From Treponema sp. (GTDB lineage: Bacteria; Spirochaetota; Spirochaetia; Treponematales; Breznakiellaceae): a DNA stretch of 6,670 nt. The notes beneath the pieces are model-generated. The model did no database searches. It was given only the letters and a program-made list of their open reading frames with translations, and was not told the DNA's origin. This document shows, piece by piece, positions 1 to 6,366 of this stretch. Where the stretch lies: assembly GCA_031254175.1 (NCBI GenBank), contig JAIRUY010000206.1, forward strand, positions 1-6,670. Direction: 5' to 3'. The first letter of the stretch is position 1. Each line of letters begins with the position of its first letter. The translations under genes and the position numbers were made by a program.

Positions 1-1
1 T

Positions 2-619
2 ATAACCCGCATATCGCCTGACAATCAGGAAAAAGTCAGCAGGATAGAAATTTATTTTCGTAATTACGGTCCTGTGAAAAAATCTTCTCTTCAGTCTCTG
101 TGGATGCTGGATCGCGCAAAGGCAAAACTTTCCCATTTTTTACGGGCGCTTATGGAAATGCAATCTTCTTTTGTTTTTAGTATTCGCTCTGCGGGAGGCA
201 GCTGGGAAATAGAAGATGCCGAAGACCTAGAAACATTTCTCGATGAGTTTGCCGGTCTGTCATTTTCTCCGCCGGGGAATGAAGCGGTTTTTTATGCGGG
301 GAAAGGAGAGCCGCTGTCCAAAGGACAACTGTATGTTTTTTCAACTGCTTGTGATGTTGGGCTGACCGGTTTTCTTTTTGCTTGTCAGCCCCGGCCGGTT
401 TCTCTTTTTTTTGTACAGCCGGCGCCGCATCAGTCTGCCGGGGAAGAAAAAGAAATGCTTTACATCAGGGACTTCCCGGCAAAGGGCTGTGTCCCTCTTG
501 CGCACTGGGTTTTTAGCGGTAAAATAAAACAAACAAACTCAGGCACAGTCAAAGAGAATGCCGCCGGAGGCAGCGGCGCCGGCAAGATAGAAAATATTTA
601 CGCGGAGACAAGATTGTAA
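2..619 (+). CDS. DUF58-family protein, C-terminal part (5' end outside window)
   Basis: This reading frame is open from position 2 with no stop before the TAA at 617-619, so the visible 205 residues are the C-terminal part of a larger protein. A GTG at 74 could be called as a start, but residues coded upstream of it (RIEIYFRNYGPVKKSS around 41-88) read as continuous protein and no Shine-Dalgarno precedes it. The segment resembles the end of a DUF58/von Willebrand A-like domain: a beta-strand (RIEIYF), a helix (LDRAKAKLSHFLRAL), then a strand (SFVFSIRSAGG). The last 30 or so residues are Gly/Ala-rich and look disordered. In the family, DUF58 proteins sit between a MoxR AAA+ ATPase and a TgpA-type transglutaminase; the transglutaminase does follow here, overlapping by one base. 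The family call rests on a short divergent stretch plus that context. The cellular role is not well defined; a chaperone-like or assembly role with MoxR is inferred. Confidence 0.62.
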   Translation: MTRISPDNQEKVSRIEIYFRNYGPVKKSSLQSLWMLDRAKAKLSHFLRALMEMQSSFVFSIRSAGGSWEIEDAEDLETFLDEFAGLSFSPPGNEAVFYAGKGEPLSKGQLYVFSTACDVGLTGFLFACQPRPVSLFFVQPAPHQSAGEEKEMLYIRDFPAKGCVPLAHWVFSGKIKQTNSGTVKENAAGGSGAGKIENIYAETRL

Positions 620-2994
620 TGAAGCGGCAAATGAGTACCAAAGGTTTCATTCTTTTTAGCCTAAGGCTGTTTTTCTACTTTAGCGTACTTATACTGATAC
701 TCATTCATCCCGGCATTTCAATTTCTTTTGATCGCATTGGTATTGTGCAATGGTTCATTATCGTTCCTTTTATGGCCGTCATTGCCTTTTTAAAAGAAGG
801 AAAAAATCTTGAAAACAGTTTTAAACTTAACCTGCGCAGCAGATTTTTTATTGTGTTATTGTTTCTTGTTACGCTTTCAATATTGGCAGGAGGGTTTAAT
901 TTAAGCGCATTCGGCCCCTTCTTTGCCGGTTTGATATGCTTTTTATTTACCTTTTTGCTGTTTCATTATCCGCGTTTTGCAAAATTTACAGTAATTGAAC
1001 CTTTCTTTTTAGCATGGATTCCTTTGCGTCTTCTTGTGCTTTCCCGTTCAGGCGAGGAAATCGCGGGACAAAGTCTGGCTCTGACACAGTTTATACTTGT
1101 ATGGACAGCGGTGGTTTTTCTTTTTCACTGTGTGGTAATTTACTTTTGCCTGTATCCCAAAAGTTCCACAGGAGCGGGCAGGGAAGCGGCGCTTTTTTCT
1201 TTTGCGGCATTTGCAGCGCTGATTTTGGTTTTAATTGTTCTGCCTCCCGATTTTGTCCGTAACGCAATAATTAAAAATTTGCTTTCTGAGCGAATGCCTA
1301 AGATGATTGGGGATGATTCAGAGCGCGGCATACAGGAAAATTCCAGAGGAAGGAATGAAGGCCGCAGAACCCTTCCGCGTGGTAATGGCGGAGACGGAAG
1401 GCGGCCGGGATTGCGCGGTGTTTCTGAACACCGCTGGATGAACATGACCGAAAGAGGCCGCGGCGGCGGCAGCGGAGATAACAGGCAATATCTGGTGATG
1501 GTTGTAGCGTCTGACAGAGAACCTGTGTATATGGGAAATTCTTTCAGAGGGCAGCTTGATCCTGTGCATGGTTTTCAGGTCAGCCCGGAAGAACAGTTGA
1601 ACCGTCTTGTCAACCAGAGGTTTTTTGTTACGTGGTTTAGCCATGAGTTTGAGTTTGATATTGGAAGACAGCGGCAGGAAGTTTTTTCTCTTTCAACATT
1701 GCAGCAAAAATATCTGCCGTGGCGACCTGTATCAATTGATCCTACAATACTGAATGAAGACTCAGGTCCTCTTCGTTACATTCATCAGGTGGTTTCAAAT
1801 ACTCATTTCGGCGATCCCCTGCGTCTTGTTAACGTTCCTTCCCGTGATTTTTATGATTTTGAAAGATCGGCTTTTTCTCCGTATCTTTTAATTCCGCTTG
1901 AAACAGAAGACATCAAAGTTTTTTCAGAGTGGCTGGATAATGCGCTGAGAAATTGGGAAAAAAATCGGCTCTCCATTATCAGAAACGACAGCTATTTATG
2001 GGATATTTTTTCGGTTAGAGGAGGAAATCTTGAGCCGGTTAATGAATATCTTGAAACAATTCTTGCAATCCTTTTGAGGTTTTCTGATTATCAGTATAAT
2101 CTCAGTTTTGATGATGACGGCTCCATTTATGAATTAAAAGAATTCCTTTTTAATTCTTTTGAAGGCGATTGTGTGGAATTTTCAAACAGCCTTGCCCTGC
2201 TTGGCAGGTTAGCAGGTATTCCTTCCCGTGTTGTAACAGGATACCTTGCGGCAGAAGGCCTGCAAACAACGGCGCATCTGCGCGGGCTTGACGCTCTTCG
2301 CAAAGAGATTCCCGCTTTACAGCAATTTCCCTTTGATAACCTGTTTATGGTAACAAATATGCACGGTCATTCATGGACACAGTTTTATATTCCCGGCTAC
2401 GGCTGGCTGGATTTTGAAGCCACCTCTTTTGCTATACCGCCTGCGGGCTCCGGTGATTTTAATACATGGGATGTTGTAATTCCGCTTCTGGATGAAGAAA
2501 GGGTTTTTTCCGCTGTGCGGAAATTTCCCTGGCGGGCAGTGCTGCGGGCTGTTTGTATCCTTGCCGTTTTTGCGCTTGTCTTTGCTTATGTTCTCCGGTA
2601 TGGGCGGGAACTGGTTTTGTATCTTGGTACACGGCATGGCGGCAGGGCAGCGGCGCATTCATTGTATCTGCTGCTTCTTGCCCGTCTTGCGGCGGACGGC
2701 AAACCGGTTAAACCTGTTTCCAGAACAGCCCTTGAGTACTCGTCTGAGTTTACAGATGCGGGGTTATTTCCCGTAACAGGAGATATTCCGTCCGCAGTGA
2801 ATGTTCATCTAAAAAATTTCGCCTTGCTTTACTCTGAATTGCGCTGGCGGGAGTTTAAAGATGATGCAATAAGAGAAGAAAGGTTCGGGCTTTTAAAAAA
2901 GGAATATGAAAAAATATTGGAAACTACACGGCGCAAAGGAGCGTTTAATTGCCTAATTCGCATTTTCAGTCTGCGGGGATTGGCCTATTTATGA
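619..2994 (+). CDS. TgpA-type transmembrane transglutaminase-like protein
   Basis: A 791-residue inner-membrane protein with a periplasmic transglutaminase-like (papain-fold) domain. About seven hydrophobic segments fill residues 11-209. A Gly/Arg-rich, probably disordered stretch follows at about 235-290, then a long soluble region, an eighth membrane segment at about 640-662, and a cytoplasmic tail resembling DUF4129 (ARLAADGKPVKPVSRTALEY, then LLYSELRWREF). The catalytic core is recognisable: Cys518 in GDCVEFSN, followed by RLAGIPSRVVTGY, then His584 in HGHSW, and a third position in GYGWLDFEATS where Glu600 aligns with the usual Asp. Glu here is also seen in many TgpA relatives, so activity is plausible. 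The order (membrane bundle, transglutaminase, membrane segment, DUF4129-like tail) matches TgpA, although the N-terminal part is divergent. The ATG at 619 overlaps the upstream TAA (TAATG), with GGAG at 604-607, so translation is probably coupled to the DUF58 gene. Substrate is unknown; peptidase rather than cross-linking activity is possible. Confidence 0.85.
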   Translation: MKRQMSTKGFILFSLRLFFYFSVLILILIHPGISISFDRIGIVQWFIIVPFMAVIAFLKEGKNLENSFKLNLRSRFFIVLLFLVTLSILAGGFNLSAFGPFFAGLICFLFTFLLFHYPRFAKFTVIEPFFLAWIPLRLLVLSRSGEEIAGQSLALTQFILVWTAVVFLFHCVVIYFCLYPKSSTGAGREAALFSFAAFAALILVLIVLPPDFVRNAIIKNLLSERMPKMIGDDSERGIQENSRGRNEGRRTLPRGNGGDGRRPGLRGVSEHRWMNMTERGRGGGSGDNRQYLVMVVASDREPVYMGNSFRGQLDPVHGFQVSPEEQLNRLVNQRFFVTWFSHEFEFDIGRQRQEVFSLSTLQQKYLPWRPVSIDPTILNEDSGPLRYIHQVVSNTHFGDPLRLVNVPSRDFYDFERSAFSPYLLIPLETEDIKVFSEWLDNALRNWEKNRLSIIRNDSYLWDIFSVRGGNLEPVNEYLETILAILLRFSDYQYNLSFDDDGSIYELKEFLFNSFEGDCVEFSNSLALLGRLAGIPSRVVTGYLAAEGLQTTAHLRGLDALRKEIPALQQFPFDNLFMVTNMHGHSWTQFYIPGYGWLDFEATSFAIPPAGSGDFNTWDVVIPLLDEERVFSAVRKFPWRAVLRAVCILAVFALVFAYVLRYGRELVLYLGTRHGGRAAAHSLYLLLLARLAADGKPVKPVSRTALEYSSEFTDAGLFPVTGDIPSAVNVHLKNFALLYSELRWREFKDDAIREERFGLLKKEYEKILETTRRKGAFNCLIRIFSLRGLAYL

Positions 2995-4229
2995 TTCACG
3001 TTCAAAACTCCGGCAATGGCAGGAATGTATGTTTTATTATATTACTTTGTATCATTGTGCTGGGCGGCTGCTCGCGCAAAACGGATTGGCTGCAGTTTCG
3101 CGGTGAAGGAGGCAGGGGGGCAAGTTCTTCACGAATAGTTCCGCCTCTTGGCATACGCTGGAAAATCAAACTTCAGGAAAACGAAGAAAAAATCAGATCT
3201 CTTAATCCGCCTGTTGTTATTGGAGATACAGTTTATTTTGGTTCGGATGACGGAAACTTCTATGCTTTGGATGTGAAAAGCGGTTATATGCGCTGGGTGT
3301 TTAAAAGCGGAGCTGAAATAAACTCAATACCTTGCGCAGATAAGGACAATGTTTACTTTGGAAGCAAGGACGGCAGATTATATGCGCTTTCCCGTGAAAC
3401 AGGGCAGGAGATTTGGAACTTTCCCATCAGAAGTCAGATCAATTCTCAGGTGACAAGATACGGAGATCATATAATCTTTGTCGGAGATGCGGACGCAATT
3501 TATTTTCTTTCTACGGACGGCAAAGAGCAATTTAATGTTTATAACCCGGGATGGTATAACTATACATTTAATATGGCTGATGATGTCATGTACTTTGGTA
3601 CTGGTCCAAGAGTAGATCAGGTAGGTCCCTATGATTTAAACAAAAGAGATTTTCTGTGGTTTTTACCTTACCATGAAATTGAAGCTATCTGGTATTCTTT
3701 TTCCGCAATAAAAGGCGATCTTTTATATTTTGGAACAGCAGATGTTTATTACGGGACAGAACTCGGGTTTTATGCCATTAACCGTCATACGGGAAAAATT
3801 GCATGGGTTCAAAACCGCGAAGGCGTTTTTCATTCTGATAATATTGAAAATGAATATTTTTATTTTTTAAGGAATCTTGATTTACTGGATTTTATGGCTC
3901 CTGCTGTCTGGAGAGACCTTGTTATTTTCACCGGCGGAGACTGTGCCGCCCGCGCTTTTAACGCAAATACCGGAAACCTTCGGTGGGAACATATTTTTAA
4001 TACTCCGGTGAGTTCCGCTCCGGCAATTGCCACAGGCAGGGTTTATTTCGGTATTCTTGGAGATGACAATAATCCGCCGAAGCTTATCTGTCTTTCAGCG
4101 CGGGACGGCAAGCTTCTTTGGCAGATGGAAACCGAAGGCTCTATTCTTTCTGCTCCGGTAATCGCCGGAAAGAGGATTATTTTTGGTACTGACGAAAGTG
4201 TTTTCTATGTACTTGAACAGGTGTTTTAA
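2991..4229 (+). CDS. PQQ-like (BamB-like) beta-propeller lipoprotein
   Basis: A 412-residue lipoprotein predicted to be exported and anchored at the membrane through Cys27. A TTG at 2949 would add 14 residues inside the upstream gene. ATG 2991 is preferred because it makes a four-base ATGA overlap with the transglutaminase stop and puts a normal signal peptide at the N-terminus: a polar start, hydrophobic FIILLCIIVL, then lipobox LGGC. After the lipobox comes WLQFRG (33-38), common at the start of PQQ-like propellers. Eight repeats follow, each with a beta-strand of the VYFGS/LYFGT kind, at about residues 81, 121, 161, 200, 245, 311, 351 and 396; several continue into the repeat signature (D/K)G-x-(F/L)YAL-x(3-4)-TG-x(2)-W. 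This predicts an eight-bladed propeller. No quinone dehydrogenase active-site signature is evident, so a BamB-like scaffold role is more likely than an enzyme. Coupling to TgpA suggests the two act together in the periplasm. Confidence 0.85.
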   Translation: MIHVQNSGNGRNVCFIILLCIIVLGGCSRKTDWLQFRGEGGRGASSSRIVPPLGIRWKIKLQENEEKIRSLNPPVVIGDTVYFGSDDGNFYALDVKSGYMRWVFKSGAEINSIPCADKDNVYFGSKDGRLYALSRETGQEIWNFPIRSQINSQVTRYGDHIIFVGDADAIYFLSTDGKEQFNVYNPGWYNYTFNMADDVMYFGTGPRVDQVGPYDLNKRDFLWFLPYHEIEAIWYSFSAIKGDLLYFGTADVYYGTELGFYAINRHTGKIAWVQNREGVFHSDNIENEYFYFLRNLDLLDFMAPAVWRDLVIFTGGDCAARAFNANTGNLRWEHIFNTPVSSAPAIATGRVYFGILGDDNNPPKLICLSARDGKLLWQMETEGSILSAPVIAGKRIIFGTDESVFYVLEQVF

Positions 4230-4241
4230 AACAACGGACTG

Positions 4242-4247
4242 TATAAT
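4242..4247 (+). promoter_or_regulatory. Candidate -10 element for the LUD gene
   Basis: A perfect TATAAT lies just after the propeller gene and 40 bases before the LUD start. No good -35 sits at 16-18 bases: the best match, TTGAAC at 4213-4218, is 23 bases away. There is no extended -10 TGN. It is the only promoter-like signal in this 58-base gap, and no terminator is visible, so read-through from upstream is also possible. Confidence 0.35.
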
Positions 4248-4287
4248 ATGCCTGACATTACAGAAGATTCTATGTTAATATAACAAC

Positions 4288-4929
4288 ATGAGTGAGTTTG
4301 TTGAAAAAAGATATTCAAAGCTTGGACCAAAAGTAGCGGAGGCATTTAAAAGCCGTTCCTTCGAGGCTTATTATTTTGATGAGCCGGCCGCTGCGGCGGA
4401 GAAAATCATCTCGCTCATTCCAAAAGATCACCTTGTCTCATGGGGCGGCTCCATGACTTTAAAAGGGCTGGGCATTCAGGAAAGATTAAAAAAGGACGGC
4501 TATAACCTGCTGGATCGTGACAATGCATCAACGCCGGAAGAACGTTTCGAAATAGCACGGCAGGCTTTATTGTGCGATACTTATCTGTCAGGTTCAAACG
4601 CCGTCAGCGAAGACGGCCAGCTTGTCAACATTGACGGATACGGCAACCGTGCGGCCGCGGTGATTTTCGGTCCAAAACAGGTAATTATTGCCGCCGGCAT
4701 GAACAAAGTCGCCAAGACTTTGGATGATGCCATTATTCGCGCGAGAACAATGGCCGCGCCGGCCAATATTCAGCGTTTTCCCGGACTAAAAACGCCATGC
4801 AGCGCGACCGGAAGCTGCGCGGACTGCCTGAGCGGTGATACAATCTGTTCATTTTTTGTCACCACCCGTTTCTGCAAACCCGCAGGCAGGATTAAAATTA
4901 TCTTAATAGGAAAAGATTTGGGGTTTTAA
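4288..4929 (+). CDS. Stand-alone LUD-domain (LutC/DUF162-like) protein
   Basis: A 213-residue soluble, probably cytoplasmic protein made almost wholly of a LUD domain. Family landmarks are clear: SWGGSMTLKGLGI at 51-63, GSNAVSEDG at 102-110, NIDGYGNR at 114-121, FGPK at 127-130 and GMNK at 137-140. The C-terminal part adds a cysteine group, Cys171-x5-Cys177-x2-Cys180-x6-Cys187, with Cys196 after it. This is typical of a short LUD subgroup and could bind a metal or Fe-S cluster, though that is inferred. LUD proteins include LutB/LutC of lactate oxidation, but no LutA or LutB partner is present here, so a lactate-utilisation name would be over-reach. ATG 4288 is the first in-frame start after an in-frame stop at 4276-4278. 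There is no recognisable Shine-Dalgarno upstream, which is odd for this window. Confidence 0.85.
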   Translation: MSEFVEKRYSKLGPKVAEAFKSRSFEAYYFDEPAAAAEKIISLIPKDHLVSWGGSMTLKGLGIQERLKKDGYNLLDRDNASTPEERFEIARQALLCDTYLSGSNAVSEDGQLVNIDGYGNRAAAVIFGPKQVIIAAGMNKVAKTLDDAIIRARTMAAPANIQRFPGLKTPCSATGSCADCLSGDTICSFFVTTRFCKPAGRIKIILIGKDLGF

Positions 4930-4952
4930 CTTTTTAAAAATGCCGGTAAAAT
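4925..4952 (+). promoter_or_regulatory. Weak candidate promoter for the outer-membrane gene
   Basis: TTTAAC (4925-4930) and TAAAAT (4947-4952) are separated by 16 bases. The -10 matches five of six consensus positions and the -35 only three, so this is tentative. It would start transcription just before the ribosome binding site at 4966. Confidence 0.22.
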
Positions 4953-4965
4953 GGTATTAAAAAAC

Positions 4966-4970
4966 AGGAG
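4966..4970 (+). promoter_or_regulatory. Strong Shine-Dalgarno fixing the start at 4978
   Basis: AGGAG lies seven bases before ATG 4978, which begins a standard signal peptide. An in-frame ATG at 4951 would place this site inside the coding region and add nine residues before the Lys-Lys start, so 4978 is preferred. Confidence 0.85.
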
Positions 4971-4977
4971 TATATTT

Positions 4978-5631
4978 ATGAAGAAAGCTGGAATATTAGC
5001 CGTGATTTTTTTGTGTGCAGGAGTATCATTATCTGCCCAATTCCATTTTAGCGCAGGAGTCGGCGGAATCTTTGATGCGAGTTTCATTAATGGACATAAA
5101 AGTAAAATTGACAGTAATAGCTATTACAGAGGACAGCAATATTATAGTCCGGGAGGTTTAGTTTTTTTTGATTTAACCTATATTGAGGCGAATGTCAGTT
5201 TTGCTTATACATTCGCTAATGGCATTCAACGTACAGTTTATAATGATAAAAAAGAATACAAGGGTTACAAAGATTATAATGGAAACATGCTTCAGCTTGG
5301 CTTCAGCCTCCTTGGAAAATACCCGATTAGTTTAGGTAAAACTACTTTCTTTCCTCTTGTTGGCGCCAGTTATGACTTGGTTCTTTCCGGAGATATTAAT
5401 GGGAAAGTAATTGATGAGGCAAGAGATTTTAGCCAATTTGGAGTTCTTGCCGGTGTTGGTTTTGACTTTGATCTTAGCAATAGATTCTTCCTTAGAACAG
5501 AAGCCCTGGCAAATCTCCGTTTCCCAAGCAGTTATATGAAAGCTCAAGCTGAAGCAGGAGGTATTACAAGAAAAGCTACTTTTGGTATTGGCCCTGAAAT
5601 TAAACTAGGTTTGGGGTTTAGAATCTTTTAA
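4978..5631 (+). CDS. Small outer-membrane beta-barrel protein
   Basis: A 217-residue secreted protein. The N-terminus is a clean Sec signal peptide: MKK, a hydrophobic core to about residue 18, and a likely cleavage site LSA|QF after residue 20. The mature part is rich in Gly, aromatic residues and alternating polar/apolar strands, for example FHFSAGVGGIF, LVFFDLTYIEANVSFAYTF, LQLGFSLLGKYPI, FGVLAGVGFDF and the last strand IKLGLGFRIF. The chain ends in Phe, the usual C-terminal signal for outer-membrane assembly by BamA. Length and pattern fit an eight-stranded or slightly larger OmpA/OmpW-like barrel, but I do not recognise a named family. The gene is visibly AT-richer than the LUD gene: the row 5101-5160 has 21 G/C of 60, against 33 of 60 in row 4621-4680. 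It appears to be a single-gene unit. Porin, adhesin or structural roles cannot be told apart. Confidence 0.8.
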   Translation: MKKAGILAVIFLCAGVSLSAQFHFSAGVGGIFDASFINGHKSKIDSNSYYRGQQYYSPGGLVFFDLTYIEANVSFAYTFANGIQRTVYNDKKEYKGYKDYNGNMLQLGFSLLGKYPISLGKTTFFPLVGASYDLVLSGDINGKVIDEARDFSQFGVLAGVGFDFDLSNRFFLRTEALANLRFPSSYMKAQAEAGGITRKATFGIGPEIKLGLGFRIF

Positions 5632-5636
5632 AAAAA

Positions 5637-5773
5637 GGCTGTCCGGGAATTACCTCCCAGTGTTCTGTATTATTCAAATGCTACAATGTGTAGTTAAGTT
5701 AATTCCTTGTGCAATAAGGAATTAACGCATTTTGTAATTATGGAAACCGAATAATACAGAACACTAGACAGCC
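5637..5773. repeat. Nested inverted-repeat structure between convergent genes
   Basis: A 137-base palindromic block fills almost the whole gap. The outer arms are GGCTGTC (5637-5643) and GACAGCC (5767-5773). Inside are perfect 17-base arms AGTGTTCTGTATTATTC (5659-5675) and GAATAATACAGAACACT (5749-5765). Between the left outer and inner arms is a 15-base segment (5644-5658) that can fold as GGGA/TCCC; the right side has a single A there. Within the inner arms lie CTACA-ATG-TGTAG (5681-5693) and a perfect 11-base hairpin (5698-5726). No clear target-site duplication flanks it. It could be a MITE-like or REP-like element, an insertion into an older terminator, or a structured 3' RNA. The pairing is seen directly; its nature is not known. 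Confidence 0.8.
5698..5726. repeat. Inner 11-bp perfect hairpin
   Basis: GTTAATTCCTT (5698-5708) pairs perfectly with AAGGAATTAAC (5716-5726) across a seven-base loop. Downstream on the plus strand is only a short T run (5730-5733), so as a plus-strand terminator for the outer-membrane gene it would be weak. It forms the tip of the larger inverted repeat. Confidence 0.75.
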
Positions 5774-5782
5774 TCATGTTGG

Positions 5783-6310
5783 TTATGCTGCGTTAATTTG
5801 AATCGCTCTCTTTTGTGCCTCGGCGCGCTTTTGGATTTGCAGGCTCAGGATGCCGTTTTTGAATACCGCGCTTACCGCTTCAGGATTTGCATTCTCCGGC
5901 AGCTTAAAAGACCGGCTGAATGAAGAAAGCCTTCGTTCCCGCAGAATGTATGAGCTCTGGAAACTTCGCTCTTCGCTGCAGGATATGGGCTCGTTAGGGG
6001 AGCCTTGGTTTTCTTCACTCTTTTTCTCCTGTTTGGAGGAGACAGTAAGGTTAGAGCCATCAACATGAACATTGATGTTCTTTTCATCAAACCCCGGTAA
6101 ATCCATTTCCAGTACATAGGCATTCTCGGTTTCCTGAATGTCTACCGCAGGAGCCTGATTAAATAATCTGGCTACCGGTGCTAAAATAGCGTTTTCGCTT
6201 CCGGCAGATGCGCCAAAGAAGGACTCAAAGTACCTGTCAAAATCGCTCAAAGCGTTTTGAATTGTGTTTGGTCCCCAGCGATAGCTAGGGTACATGGTCA
6301 AAGTTTTCAT
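5783..6310 (-). CDS. Hsp20-family small heat-shock protein
   Basis: A 175-residue alpha-crystallin-type chaperone that would bind unfolding proteins in the cytoplasm without ATP and hold them for refolding. The N-terminal arm (1-52) contains a phenylalanine-rich helix (LSDFDRYFESFFG). The alpha-crystallin domain runs from about 54 to 163: PAVDIQETENAYVLEMDLPGF, then NINVHVDGSNLTV, FSRSFKLPENANPEAV, and the conserved A-x3-NGIL strand (148-155). The C-terminal extension ends in IQI (170-172), the IxI-type motif that docks subunits during oligomer assembly. The link between NLTV and FSRSF is long (about 91-130, Ser/Glu/Gln-rich and charged), which helps explain a length above the usual 140-150 residues. 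ATG 6308-6310 has GGAG six bases upstream (6317-6320). The gene converges on the barrel gene and is preceded by a sigma-54-type promoter, so induction by an enhancer-binding activator is expected instead of, or besides, the heat-shock sigma factor. Confidence 0.95.
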   Translation of the reverse strand: MKTLTMYPSYRWGPNTIQNALSDFDRYFESFFGASAGSENAILAPVARLFNQAPAVDIQETENAYVLEMDLPGFDEKNINVHVDGSNLTVSSKQEKKSEENQGSPNEPISCSEERSFQSSYILRERRLSSFSRSFKLPENANPEAVSAVFKNGILSLQIQKRAEAQKRAIQINAA

Positions 6311-6316
6311 AATTTT

Positions 6317-6320
6317 CTCC
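6317..6320 (-). promoter_or_regulatory. Shine-Dalgarno of hsp20
   Basis: GGAG on the minus strand lies six bases before the hsp20 ATG and confirms that start. The extended site GGAGAAA (6314-6320) can pair with a segment of the leader at 6401-6409, which could make it temperature- or structure-controlled. Confidence 0.8.
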
Positions 6321-6349
6321 GTGTCCGACGGGATTTTTCGGCGAATTTA

Positions 6350-6366
6350 ATGGTTCAACGAACCAT
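6350..6366 (-). repeat. Hairpin in the hsp20 leader
   Basis: ATGGTTC and GAACCAT form a perfect seven-base stem with a three-base loop, 40-56 bases before the hsp20 start codon. Being a perfect inverted repeat it could be an RNA hairpin in the leader or a DNA operator. It lacks a following T run, so it is not a terminator. Confidence 0.6.

Larger units (their letters stand above)
5630..5773 (-). terminator. Rho-independent-type terminator for hsp20
   Basis: Read on the minus strand, the inverted repeat starts 10 bases after the hsp20 stop codon and closes with the outer GGCTGTC arm, immediately followed by seven T (complement of A 5630-5636). That is the arrangement of an intrinsic terminator, although the stem is unusually long and branched. 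The same block on the plus strand lacks a terminal T run (TCATGTTGG follows), so its effect on the outer-membrane gene is less certain. Confidence 0.6.

Noticed and set aside
1140..1644. Minus-strand open frames of about 101 and 108 codons inside the transglutaminase gene
   Set aside because: They lie wholly antisense to a well-supported gene, have basic low-complexity translations with no domain, and have no visible ribosome binding sites. They are shadows.
2371..2776. Open frames on both strands of 67-95 codons
   Set aside because: All overlap the transglutaminase-coding frame, whose motifs run through here; translations are Cys/Pro-rich and meaningless.
2991..4229. Quinoprotein (PQQ-dependent) dehydrogenase
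   Set aside because: Only the propeller repeat is present; the protein is short, a lipoprotein, and lacks the disulfide and active-site features of those enzymes.
4223..4232. GTTTTAAAAC palindrome at the end of the propeller gene as a terminator
   Set aside because: It has no GC stem, no loop and no following T run; it overlaps the stop codon and is most likely chance.
4931..4940. TTTTTAAAAA after the LUD gene as a terminator
   Set aside because: It is a pure AT palindrome without a GC-rich stem, so it gives no support for intrinsic termination.
5637..5773. A CRISPR repeat or tRNA-like structure in the convergent gap
   Set aside because: There are no direct repeats with spacers and no cloverleaf with a T-loop; the structure is purely inverted repeats.
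5850..6123. Open frames of 72 and 83 codons over hsp20
   Set aside because: The alpha-crystallin frame is certain in this stretch; these are frame shadows.
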